From Akkermansia sp. (lineage in GTDB: Bacteria > Verrucomicrobiota > Verrucomicrobiia > Verrucomicrobiales > Akkermansiaceae), in assembly GCA_020047775.1 (NCBI GenBank), contig JAIFNK010000241.1:1-5119 (forward strand): a DNA stretch of 5,119 nucleotides, given 5' to 3'. Below the pieces are notes generated by a model, which worked only from the letters and a program-made list of their open reading frames with translations, was not told the origin of the DNA and made no database searches. Position 1 is the stretch's first letter, and each line of letters begins with the position of its first letter. Made by a program: the position numbers and the translations under genes. Shown here piece by piece: positions 1-5,078 of the stretch.

Positions 1-199
1 TGATGTTTCTGACATGAAGCGTGCGCATGCCGCCGGTTTCCAAGGTGCGGCGGAGCACGTCTTGAAGCACGAAGGTGCGAAAATTCCCGATGTGCGCGGG
101 GCCATAAACCGTCGGTCCGCAGCAGTAGAAGCGAAACGTGGATCCATCGATGGGTCGCAAATCGTGCTCGGTCCGGGTCAACGTGTCAAAAAGCCGCAT
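1..199 (-). CDS. cysS: Cysteinyl-tRNA synthetase, N-terminal part (cut by window edge)
   Basis: Charges tRNA-Cys with cysteine in the cytoplasm, using ATP; a class I aminoacyl-tRNA synthetase. Translating the minus strand from the ATG at 199-197 gives 66 residues beginning MRLFDTLTRTEHDLRPIDG, the usual CysS start. The next block has CGPTVY at residues 27-32, where Cys27 corresponds to the first zinc-binding cysteine that recognises the substrate thiol. HIGN at 36-39 is the class I HIGH signature in the form common in CysS, followed by the RTFVLQDVLRR helix. The ATG is chosen because the family's conserved N-terminus begins right there; no convincing ribosome binding site precedes it. The remaining roughly 400 residues, including the KMSKS loop, lie beyond the left edge. 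The gene runs in the same direction as the PEP-CTERM gene upstream, 61 bases away, but the two have no obvious functional link. Identity is secure from the motifs. Confidence 0.93.
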   Translation of the reverse strand, partial: MRLFDTLTRTEHDLRPIDGSTFRFYCCGPTVYGPAHIGNFRTFVLQDVLRRTLETGGMRTLHVRNI

Positions 200-260
200 G
201 GCGGGGTTTAGGGAGCGAAGCGCCGAGAGCCAAGAGCAAACAGCCGTCAAAAACGACGAA
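200..260. other. Short spacer between PEP-CTERM gene and cysS
   Basis: A 61-base gap that should hold the cysS leader. A short complementarity (CGTC, six-base loop, GACG at about 245-258) is visible but is too small to call a terminator. No clear promoter boxes or ribosome binding site were recognised. Confidence 0.3.
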
Positions 261-569
261 TCAGGCCCGCTGGCGGCGGAAGACCATCAGCAGGCTGGTC
301 AACGCCAATAACGAAAACACGCCTGGCTCAGGCACCGCTTGATTCCCTACCTCCACGTAAATCCACTCCGGCGACTTCCCGCTCGCAATCAGCTGCAACG
401 GAATCCTCACGGTCGCATCGACGGCAGCGAGAGGTGCCACAGCAGGAGCGGAGGAAATCCATGGCTGCGCCACAGGACGGATTTCACTCCACCCCAGCCG
501 GTAAACGATCACTGTCGATGCCACAAGCATGGTGATCCACAGTGGTTTTATTTTAAAAAATCCAAGCAC
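261..569 (-). CDS. Very small PEP-CTERM (exosortase-sorted) protein
   Basis: A 102-residue protein with a complete PEP-CTERM sorting tail: VPEP at residues 79-82, a hydrophobic stretch at about 84-97 (FSLLALTSLLMVF), and the basic end RRQRA at 98-102. In known PEP-CTERM systems an exosortase handles this tail and the protein is exported, often in biofilm- or exopolysaccharide-producing Gram-negatives. The N-terminus has a basic patch (KIK) and a hydrophobic segment at about 11-26 that could be a signal peptide or anchor; no clear signal peptidase site is visible. Only about 50 residues lie between the hydrophobic ends, rich in Ala, Pro and Val, with no recognised domain. The listed start is a GTG at 569-567 without a good ribosome binding site; an in-frame ATG at 530-528 is an alternative but would cut into the signal segment. 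The exosortase itself is not in the window. The sorting tail is convincing; the role is unknown. Confidence 0.8.
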   Translation of the reverse strand: MLGFFKIKPLWITMLVASTVIVYRLGWSEIRPVAQPWISSAPAVAPLAAVDATVRIPLQLIASGKSPEWIYVEVGNQAVPEPGVFSLLALTSLLMVFRRQRA

Positions 570-637
570 GACGGGCGAAACATCATTTATTTTTTAAGAC
601 AATCAAGAAATATTAAGTCTTTTATGAATTTCAGGGG
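570..637. promoter_or_regulatory. AT-rich divergent intergenic region, probable promoters for both flanking genes
   Basis: This 68-base spacer separates the divergently transcribed PEP-CTERM gene and membrane-protein gene, so promoters for both are expected in or near it. It is strikingly AT-rich compared with the surrounding DNA, with A and T runs at about 548-560 and 585-596 and TATTAA at 611-616. No pair of -35 and -10 boxes with correct spacing could be assigned, so this rests on position and base composition only. Confidence 0.35.
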
Positions 638-1234
638 TTGGATTTTCGGGCAGAGAGTCGTAGGATTCGCTCTGAAATGCAGCGGATTTACGACGAACGG
701 GTGAAACAGGTGACCATCGGAGTGGCGATTTTGGTCAGCTTCACCGTGGTGGTGACCGCATCCTTGTTGGGCTGGCGGCTACTGCCTGGCCTGTTGGGAG
801 AATGGATCGGGATGATGATCGGTATCATGACGACGCCGTTTTTCATGGAAGCGTCCTTTGCGATTCTCGGGCTGGTGACGGTGATTTCCCTGAACATTTG
901 GCGGCAGCGCAAGGACGGGGACGAGTTTGTTTACCTTGAGCAAGTTGTCGGCCCGGACGTGCCCAAGGATTTGCCGGAACATGTGAAGTGGGCGCTTTAC
1001 CGGGAAAAGCCCTTGGATCCAGAGCTGCCATCGCTGTTGGCGCAGGCGGAAGGTGCGTTTGCGATCGGCGATCATACCGCAGCGGCAGGATGGATCGGGG
1101 CGATGGACCCCGACGAGCTCAAACACCCCGAAACCCTGCAACTGCGACTCGAACTTGCCATCGCGACAAACCACCGCGATCTTGCGGAACATCTCCGACG
1201 CGAGATCCAAGACTTGGAATCCAGACCCCTTTAA
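638..1234 (+). CDS. Multi-pass membrane protein with helical C-terminal tail, function unknown
   Basis: I do not recognise this 198-residue protein. It begins with a charged amphipathic stretch (residues 5-24, many Arg and Glu), followed by hydrophobic segments at about 26-50 and 55-88; the second is long enough to cross the membrane twice around PFFMEAS. After the basic stop-transfer sequence WRQRKDG, residues 110-198 are soluble and strongly helical. LLAQAEGAFAIGDHTAAAGW and the following LRLELAIATNHRDLAEHLR resemble TPR-like helix pairs, though no repeat consensus is clear. The listed start is a TTG with AGGGG directly against it, too close to be a good ribosome binding site. The in-frame ATG at 677 (residue 14), with AGGA 11 bases upstream, is a reasonable alternative. 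It is first in a plus-strand gene run; the Hpt gene begins 85 bases after its stop. A long open frame on the opposite strand (779-1474) is a codon-bias shadow. Confidence 0.72.
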   Translation: MDFRAESRRIRSEMQRIYDERVKQVTIGVAILVSFTVVVTASLLGWRLLPGLLGEWIGMMIGIMTTPFFMEASFAILGLVTVISLNIWRQRKDGDEFVYLEQVVGPDVPKDLPEHVKWALYREKPLDPELPSLLAQAEGAFAIGDHTAAAGWIGAMDPDELKHPETLQLRLELAIATNHRDLAEHLRREIQDLESRPL

Positions 1235-1319
1235 ACTTTTGAACACTAAGCGATTATCGCCCTCGGCCAGCGGCCAAAAAAACGTCAACTCTCCAGCAGT
1301 GAACCCTGACCTCACCCCA

Positions 1320-1636
1320 ATGAATCCCGCGAATTTCTTGAAGATGGCCCACGGTGACCCGGGGGGCTGCGGGAGCTCGCTGTCGATTATTTCAACGACA
1401 CCCGGCGGCAAATGACCGGTTGGCGGGCACTCATCGAGACGGGGAACTTCAACCAGCTGCGGGACGATCTGCATCGCTGCAAGGGAGGTGCGTCACTTTT
1501 CGGCCTGGAGCGGATCGTCGCACTGATCGGTTCTTGCGAAAGTCCGGCGGCGCTTGAGGAGCGAGGGTTCGACCTCGCCACTTTTGAAACGGAACTCACG
1601 GCGGCGGAATCCGCCGTGGTGGTGATGACGGATTGA
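1320..1636 (+). CDS. Stand-alone Hpt (histidine phosphotransfer) protein, frame interrupted at a G6 run
   Basis: Hpt proteins pass phosphoryl groups between histidine kinases and response-regulator receivers through a surface histidine on a four-helix bundle. The C-terminal part, LRDDLHRCKGGASLFGLERI, carries the Hpt signature HxxKG, with His52 and Lys55 in the reconstructed protein. An uninterrupted frame exists only from ATG 1412 (74 residues), which lacks the first helices. The missing part is upstream in another frame: ATG 1320 reads MNPANFLKMAHGDPGG and then runs into six G at 1361-1366. Moving back one base there continues as LRELAVDYFNDTRRQMTGW, a normal Hpt start, giving 105 residues, typical for a stand-alone Hpt. 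The cause may be a lost G (sequence error or mutation) or programmed slippage; the bases read G GGG GGC in frame. No ribosome binding site is obvious. The next gene starts 9 bases after the stop. The Hpt identity is good; whether a full protein is made is open. Confidence 0.72.
1361..1367 (+). other. Frameshift point: G-run with slippery-type heptamer
   Basis: Six G followed by C. In the frame of ATG 1320 the bases are split as G GGG GGC, which fits the X XXY YYZ pattern of -1 slippery sites. A one-base backward shift here joins the N-terminal and C-terminal halves of the Hpt domain. A seventh G would do the same without any slippage, so a homopolymer error is an equal or better explanation. 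Confidence 0.6.
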
Positions 1637-1645
1637 TTTTACACG

Positions 1646-2128
1646 ATGGCAGCCAAAATCCAGTCACCTGACAAAGAGCTGCGATTCACCCGGTCCGGTC
1701 AGGCGTCCTCCTTCTGGGTGGGCGCTGCGGTGCTGGCGGCGGTCGGGGTCACGCTGCTGGCGACTTCGATCTGCCGCGACGTCAATCCACGACTCCCCCA
1801 CCCTGCCTGGGCCATGTTGCCCTTGGCGCTGGCCGTGATCACCGCCCGCCTGGCACTTGGACTGACACGCCATGCCTACCTGATACTAACACCGTTGGGA
1901 ATTGAGATTTTCCCATTTTTCCGGCCGGCCGAGGGCATGAGGTTGGTGTTGTGGCAGGAGGTGAATCACGTGGAAGTGGATAAAAAGGCGACCCGCCTCA
2001 CACTGCACCACGATGCGGGAAAAACCTCCGGCATCCATCTTTCGCTGACACCGGTTCGCGCGGACCGGCGGACCTTGCTTGCCAAGGCTGTGCTCGGGCG
2101 GCTATCTCCGTCCGCCACCAACGGCTGA
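1646..2128 (+). CDS. Two-helix membrane protein with PH-like C-terminal domain
   Basis: A 160-residue protein with two hydrophobic segments at about 21-42 (SFWVGAAVLAAVGVTLLA) and 55-73 (WAMLPLALAVITARLALGL), then a soluble domain from about 76 to 155. That domain begins AYLILTPLGIEIFPFF and continues as LVLWQEVNHVEVDKKATRLTLHH, alternating beta strands ending in a helix (ADRRTLLAKAVLGRL). This order, with a 'hairpin of helices, then YxLTxxGIxI, then WxEVxxV' pattern, resembles bacterial PH-like domain proteins such as those related to YdbS/YdbT, whose roles are mostly unknown. The family match is by eye and tentative. The ATG at 1646 follows the Hpt stop by 9 bases and the next gene starts 7 bases after this one ends, so co-transcription is likely. 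No strong ribosome binding site is present. Real coding is supported by clean domain architecture and tight packing. Confidence 0.78.
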   Translation: MAAKIQSPDKELRFTRSGQASSFWVGAAVLAAVGVTLLATSICRDVNPRLPHPAWAMLPLALAVITARLALGLTRHAYLILTPLGIEIFPFFRPAEGMRLVLWQEVNHVEVDKKATRLTLHHDAGKTSGIHLSLTPVRADRRTLLAKAVLGRLSPSATNG

Positions 2129-2135
2129 AATTCTT

Positions 2136-2651
2136 ATGCGTCCCCATTCCCGACAAATCCTCACGGTCGAAGAAACCTTCGGCCAAAACGGTTGGCATTG
2201 CGAACTCGTCGAGGGCCGCGACGTGCTGCGGGCCGGTTTCGACGCGCATCACACGCGGATCGACCTGATCGCCCAGGCGTTTCCGCAACTGAACGCACTG
2301 GTCGTCGTTTCCGAATCGCCGATGCCGCTCGACGAGGAACACCTGCCGTCGGTGCTGGAACTGCTCGCCCGCGCGAACAAGCAGCTCACGCTCGGTGGAT
2401 TTGAATACGACATGGACCGCGAATACCTCGTTTTCCGCATTACCAATCTCTTCGAGCGGGAAAAATACGACGGCGACATCATTTCCTCGATGGTCCACTG
2501 CGCCATCGCCGAACTCGACCGGATCACGCCCTACGCCGCCATCGTGCGCGACACGCCGGGCGATCTGTTGGACGATCTCGACCTCAGCCGCCTGCTGATG
2601 CGCGAGGACATCATCCCACCGGTGCCGGGCGACGAAGAAGAAGAATATTGA
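2136..2651 (+). CDS. YbjN-family protein
   Basis: A 171-residue soluble protein. The fold pattern is that of the YbjN family (structurally like type III secretion chaperones): an N-terminal helix and strands (residues 7-60), the central LTLGGFEYDMDREYLVFRI (85-102), which matches the family's 'GxFxxDxxxGxxxxR' strand-turn-strand, and then a helix with SSMVHCAIAELDRITPYAAI (117-136). E. coli YbjN is about 158 residues, so the length fits. Roles proposed for the family in enterobacteria concern stress, motility and general regulation; nothing here fixes a function. The tail is strongly acidic (GDEEEEY). The frame is open further upstream to an ATG at 2079, but that would overlap the preceding gene by about 50 bases and adds residues unlike the family, so ATG 2136, 7 bases after the upstream stop, is preferred. 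It is last in the apparent four-gene run and is followed by a foldback repeat. Confidence 0.82.
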   Translation: MRPHSRQILTVEETFGQNGWHCELVEGRDVLRAGFDAHHTRIDLIAQAFPQLNALVVVSESPMPLDEEHLPSVLELLARANKQLTLGGFEYDMDREYLVFRITNLFEREKYDGDIISSMVHCAIAELDRITPYAAIVRDTPGDLLDDLDLSRLLMREDIIPPVPGDEEEEY

Positions 2652-2669
2652 GCCGGGGTCGGGCCGCAG

Positions 2670-2758
2670 GTCTCCAGACTCGCTGCGAAAGGGGTGCCAA
2701 AGCGAAGCGGCTTCACCTCTATCCCTTTGACGATACTTTCTCCGGCGAGTCTGGAGAC
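2670..2758. repeat. REP-like foldback element with palindromic arm
   Basis: A 14-base perfect inverted repeat, GTCTCCAGACTCGC at 2670-2683 and GCGAGTCTGGAGAC at 2745-2758, encloses further nested complementary pieces: AAAGG 2688-2692 with CCTTT 2724-2728, GGTG 2693-2696 with CACC 2714-2717, and AAGC 2700-2703 with GCTT 2710-2713. The whole can fold into one long imperfect hairpin. The right arm is also its own palindrome: GGCGAGTCT, GG, AGACTCGCC at 2744-2763. It lies between the YbjN stop and the deacylase start, where dispersed REP-like or MITE-like repeats are often found. It has no long T run, so it is not a classical terminator, but it could end or stabilise the upstream transcript. The structure is certain; the repeat-family assignment is inference. 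Confidence 0.75.
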
Positions 2759-2813
2759 TCGCCGTCCATGATAGAACTCGACCGGCTGGCACGGAACCGG
2801 TATTTCCAAGCCA

Positions 2814-3377
2814 ATGAAAACACTCGCCATGTCGCTGCTCCTGATGTCTCCAGCACTCGCCCACGAGGCCGACCTATGGGAACTGACCTTGGAAAGCGGT
2901 TACGCCTGGCAGGTCGGCACCTCGACGGAGATTGATTATAAAATCGTCCCCACCCAGCTCACCCTGCGCTCCCCGATCGTGTGGACACTTTGGGAGGACC
3001 CGGATGGCTCGAAACTGCTCGTGAGGCACCGGTTTTCCGCGTTGTTTAATTCCATCACGGAAGGCCCGGAGAGCTATTACGCGGGCGTGGCGGCGGCGCC
3101 CTCCATCGAGTATTGGTTTCCATCGCAAAAGACCTCCGCGTTTTTTTCCATCGGCGGCGGCTTCGGCTGGACCGACAGCTCCGGCGGATCCCAGGGGCTC
3201 GGCCAGGACTTCACCTTGAACTGGTTCATGCAGCTCGGCGTGCGGCAGAAAATCACCGAAAACCTCTCGCTGCTCGGCGGCCCCTATTTCCAACACCTAT
3301 CTAACGGAGGCACCACCGACCCGAATCCGGGCGTGGACGCGCTTGGCTTCACCGTCGGATTGGGTTGGAAGTTCTAG
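2814..3377 (+). CDS. PagL-like lipid A 3-O-deacylase (outer membrane)
   Basis: PagL enzymes sit in the outer membrane and remove the acyl chain at position 3 of lipid A. This 187-residue protein has a typical signal peptide, with the hydrophobic run LAMSLLLMSPALA followed by HEA (cut after about residue 16). The rest alternates short amphipathic strands and turns, ends in an aromatic residue (GLGWKF), and has the length of an eight-stranded barrel. Near the C-terminus FQHLSNGGTTDPNPGVDALG (159-178) matches the PagL active-site region: His161 and Ser163 align with the catalytic His-x-Ser, and Asp175 sits 14 residues after the His, the spacing of the catalytic Glu in Pseudomonas PagL (His126, Ser128, Glu140). 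Here that position is Asp. No clear ribosome binding site precedes the ATG. It stands alone, after a foldback repeat, and converges on kduD. Activity is inferred; some relatives may act on other acyl lipids. Confidence 0.85.
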   Translation: MKTLAMSLLLMSPALAHEADLWELTLESGYAWQVGTSTEIDYKIVPTQLTLRSPIVWTLWEDPDGSKLLVRHRFSALFNSITEGPESYYAGVAAAPSIEYWFPSQKTSAFFSIGGGFGWTDSSGGSQGLGQDFTLNWFMQLGVRQKITENLSLLGGPYFQHLSNGGTTDPNPGVDALGFTVGLGWKF

Positions 3378-3380
3378 CTC

Positions 3381-4139
3381 TCATCGGCCCATCCAGCCGC
3401 CGTCCACCACGAGGATCTCGCCGTGGACGTAACGGGACGCCTCGCTGGCAAGAAAGACGATCGGGCCTTTGAAATCATCCGGATCGCCCCAGCGTCCCGC
3501 CGGGATGCGGGCGAGAATCTGCGTGCTGCGGACGGGATCTTCGCGAAGAGCCTCGGTGTTGTCGGTGGAAATGTAACCGGGGGCGATTGCGTTCACGTTC
3601 ACCCCTTTGCCGGCCCACTCGTTGGAAAGCGCTTTGGTGAGCTGGCCGATGCCGCCTTTGGACGCCGCGTAACCGGGGACGGTGACGCCGCCTTGGAAAG
3701 TAAGCAGCGAGGCGGTGAAGATGATTTTTCCACTGCCGCGGGCTATCATTTTCGCGCCGATGGCACGGCTGAGGAGGAACTGGGCGTTAAGGTTCACGTC
3801 GATGACTTCAAACCAGAATTCATCAGAGTGCTCGGCGGCAGGCGCGCGCTTGATGGTGCCGGCGTTGTTGACAAGGATGTCCGGCACGCCTTGCTCGGCC
3901 AGCACTTGCGTGGCGAAGGCTTTGACGGCTTCGCGGTCGGAAAAATCGCACTGATAGCTGGTGAATGTCCTGCCAAGCGCGGTGACGGCTTTTTCAATCC
4001 CGCTGCCCGCTTCAAGGCTGGCGCTGACGCCGATGATGTTGGCACCCGCTTCGGCGAGGCCTTCTGCCATGGCGTAGCCGATGCCACGCTTGCAGCCGGT
4101 GACGAGGGCGGTTCTTCCGGTGAGGTCGAATGGATTCAT
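3381..4139 (-). CDS. kduD: 2-dehydro-3-deoxy-D-gluconate 5-dehydrogenase KduD
   Basis: Reduces 3-deoxy-D-glycero-2,5-hexodiulosonate (DKII) to 2-keto-3-deoxygluconate with a nicotinamide cofactor, in the cytoplasm; the step after KduI in breakdown of unsaturated uronates from pectin and similar polymers. It is a classical short-chain dehydrogenase of 252 residues, close to the 253 of E. coli KduD. Visible motifs: TGCKRGIG (14-21) for dinucleotide binding, Asp65 in CDFSD, NNAG (91-94), and the catalytic tetrad Asn116, Ser144, Tyr157, Lys161. Blocks specific to KduD rather than general SDRs include TASLLTFQGG (142-151), NVNAIAPGYISTDNT (181-195), IPAGRWG (212-218) and the ending VVDGGW. The ATG at 4139 gives the family's normal N-terminus (MNPFDLTGRTALVTG). 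It lies downstream of kduI on the same strand, with a 108-base gap filled by a foldback repeat. Its stop is 3 bases from the convergent deacylase stop. Long plus-strand frames across it are shadows. Confidence 0.94.
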   Translation of the reverse strand: MNPFDLTGRTALVTGCKRGIGYAMAEGLAEAGANIIGVSASLEAGSGIEKAVTALGRTFTSYQCDFSDREAVKAFATQVLAEQGVPDILVNNAGTIKRAPAAEHSDEFWFEVIDVNLNAQFLLSRAIGAKMIARGSGKIIFTASLLTFQGGVTVPGYAASKGGIGQLTKALSNEWAGKGVNVNAIAPGYISTDNTEALREDPVRSTQILARIPAGRWGDPDDFKGPIVFLASEASRYVHGEILVVDGGWMGR

Positions 4140-4145
4140 GAAGAA

Positions 4146-4243
4146 GTTGATGGTTGAAAGTTGATGGTTGATAGCGAAGAGAAGAATTTGAAGATGGCGC
4201 GATTCTTGATCTTTCCATCAACTATCAACTTTCAACTATCAAC
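4146..4243. repeat. Heptamer-built foldback between kduI and kduD
   Basis: The left arm (4146-4173) is four tandem heptamers: GTTGATG, GTTGAAA, GTTGATG, GTTGATA. The right arm (4216-4243) is the reverse complement with few changes: CATCAAC, TATCAAC, TTTCAAC, TATCAAC. All 28 arm positions can pair except one, counting two G-T wobbles. The 42-base interior also has AAGAAT (4182-4187) facing ATTCTT (4202-4207). The right arm ends 4 bases before the kduI stop codon, and the left arm starts 6 bases before the kduD ATG, so the element fills nearly the whole spacer. In the kdu transcript it would form a long AU-rich hairpin. It is probably a dispersed intergenic repeat, and it could affect mRNA stability or kduD expression. 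Confidence 0.8.
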
Positions 4244-4247
4244 ATTA

Positions 4248-5078
4248 TTAGCGGAGCTCCGCGATTTCGACGCGGTCCATGTCGGTGAAGGCTTGGTTTT
4301 CGCCGCCCATCGCCCAGCAGAAGCGGTAGCTGGCGGTGCCGCAGCCGCAGTGGATGGACCACGGCGGGGAAAGCACGACCTGCCGGTCGGCGACCCACAA
4401 CGGCCGGGTTTCCTGCGGCTCGCCCATCATGTGGAGCACGCGGTGCGCGGCGGGAACGTCGAAATAACAATAGACCTCGCTGCGCCGGTCGTGGGTGTGG
4501 CACGGCATCGTGTTCCAGATGCTGCCAGGCTGGAACTCGGTGAAGCCCATGACGAGCTGGCAGCTCTTGATGCCGTTTTCGTGGACGTATTGGAAAATGG
4601 TGCGCTCGTTGGTCTCGTCGCGTGTGCCCATCTCCACGCGGTTGGCGTCGGCGCGGGTGGCCTTGACCGTCGGATGGGTGGCGTGGGCCGGGTAGCTCAC
4701 CAGATAGAAAACGGCGGGAGACTCGGCGGTGGCGCTGGTGAAGCGGATTTCACGGCTGCCGCGACCGATGTAGAGGCAGTCGTGTTTGCAGAGTTCATAG
4801 GCGGTGCCATCGACGGTGACGCTGCCGGCGTCGCCGAAATTGAGGATGCCGATCTCGCGGCGCTGGCAGAAGAAATCGGCCTTGAGGGCATCGTCATTTC
4901 CGAGTTCGAGAGCGGCGGTGGTGGGGATCGCGCTGCCGACCACCGCACGGTCGAGGTCGGTGTAAACGAGGCAGACTTCGCCGGAGATGAAAAGTTCGTC
5001 GAGGAGAAAGGAGCCGCGCATTTCGGCAGTATCGAGGATCGCCGCTTCGCGGGGTGATGGCATCAGTCGTGTTTCCAT
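4248..5078 (-). CDS. kduI: 5-dehydro-4-deoxy-D-glucuronate isomerase KduI
   Basis: A cytoplasmic, metal-dependent cupin isomerase that converts 5-keto-4-deoxyuronate (DKI), formed after polyuronate lyases act, into DKII, the substrate of KduD. The protein is 276 residues from ATG 5078, against 278 in E. coli. Family blocks are visible throughout: FLLDELFISGEV near the N-terminus, DRAVVGSAIPTT, YIGRGSREIRF, the core MPCHTHDRRSEVYCYFD, and VVLSPPWSIHCGCGTASYRFCWAMGGEN. Counting from an in-frame TTG at 5084, the four metal ligands fall at His196, His198, Glu203 and His245, the same numbers as in E. coli KduI; from the ATG they are two lower. ATG is preferred over TTG because neither has a good ribosome binding site. 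kduD follows on the same strand after 108 bases, consistent with an operon. Only 41 bases lie upstream in the window, so promoter and regulator cannot be judged. The 298-codon open frame on the other strand is a shadow. Confidence 0.95.
   Translation of the reverse strand: METRLMPSPREAAILDTAEMRGSFLLDELFISGEVCLVYTDLDRAVVGSAIPTTAALELGNDDALKADFFCQRREIGILNFGDAGSVTVDGTAYELCKHDCLYIGRGSREIRFTSATAESPAVFYLVSYPAHATHPTVKATRADANRVEMGTRDETNERTIFQYVHENGIKSCQLVMGFTEFQPGSIWNTMPCHTHDRRSEVYCYFDVPAAHRVLHMMGEPQETRPLWVADRQVVLSPPWSIHCGCGTASYRFCWAMGGENQAFTDMDRVEIAELR

Noticed and set aside
14..211. 65-codon open frame on the plus strand at the left edge
   Set aside because: The opposite strand encodes the conserved CysS N-terminus with CGPTVY and HIGN, so this is its shadow.
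339..704. 121-codon open frame on the plus strand across the PEP-CTERM gene
   Set aside because: It overlaps the sorting tail gene on the other strand, the AT-rich spacer and the start of the membrane-protein gene; the product is disordered Arg/His/Asn-rich.
1266..1284. GGCC-AGC-GGCC hairpin followed by seven A
   Set aside because: The stem is only four pairs and the run is A, not T, on the plus strand, so it does not make a terminator for the upstream gene.
1235..1319. Possible N-terminal extension of the Hpt frame upstream of ATG 1320
   Set aside because: The frame is open but its residues (Ser/Asn/Pro-rich) do not resemble an Hpt helix, and the domain is already full length from ATG 1320.
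779..1474. 231-codon open frame on the minus strand opposite the membrane-protein gene
   Set aside because: The plus strand has sensible membrane segments and helices there and continues into the Hpt gene; the minus product has no domain.
2726..2731. TTGACG resembling a -35 box before the deacylase gene
   Set aside because: No -10-like hexamer lies 16-18 bases downstream, and the bases are part of the foldback repeat.
1998..2864. 288-codon open frame on the minus strand opposite the YbjN-family gene
   Set aside because: It spans the coding YbjN gene, the foldback repeat and the deacylase start, and its Arg/His-rich product resembles no family.
3423..4157. 244-codon open frame on the plus strand opposite kduD
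   Set aside because: Antisense to a clear SDR enzyme with full active site; the product has no recognisable domain.
4161..5057. 298-codon open frame on the plus strand opposite kduI
   Set aside because: It is antisense to a gene with every KduI metal ligand intact; its product is low-complexity Ala/Gly/Val/Asp-rich and it begins inside the foldback repeat. It follows from the GC-rich codon use of kduI.
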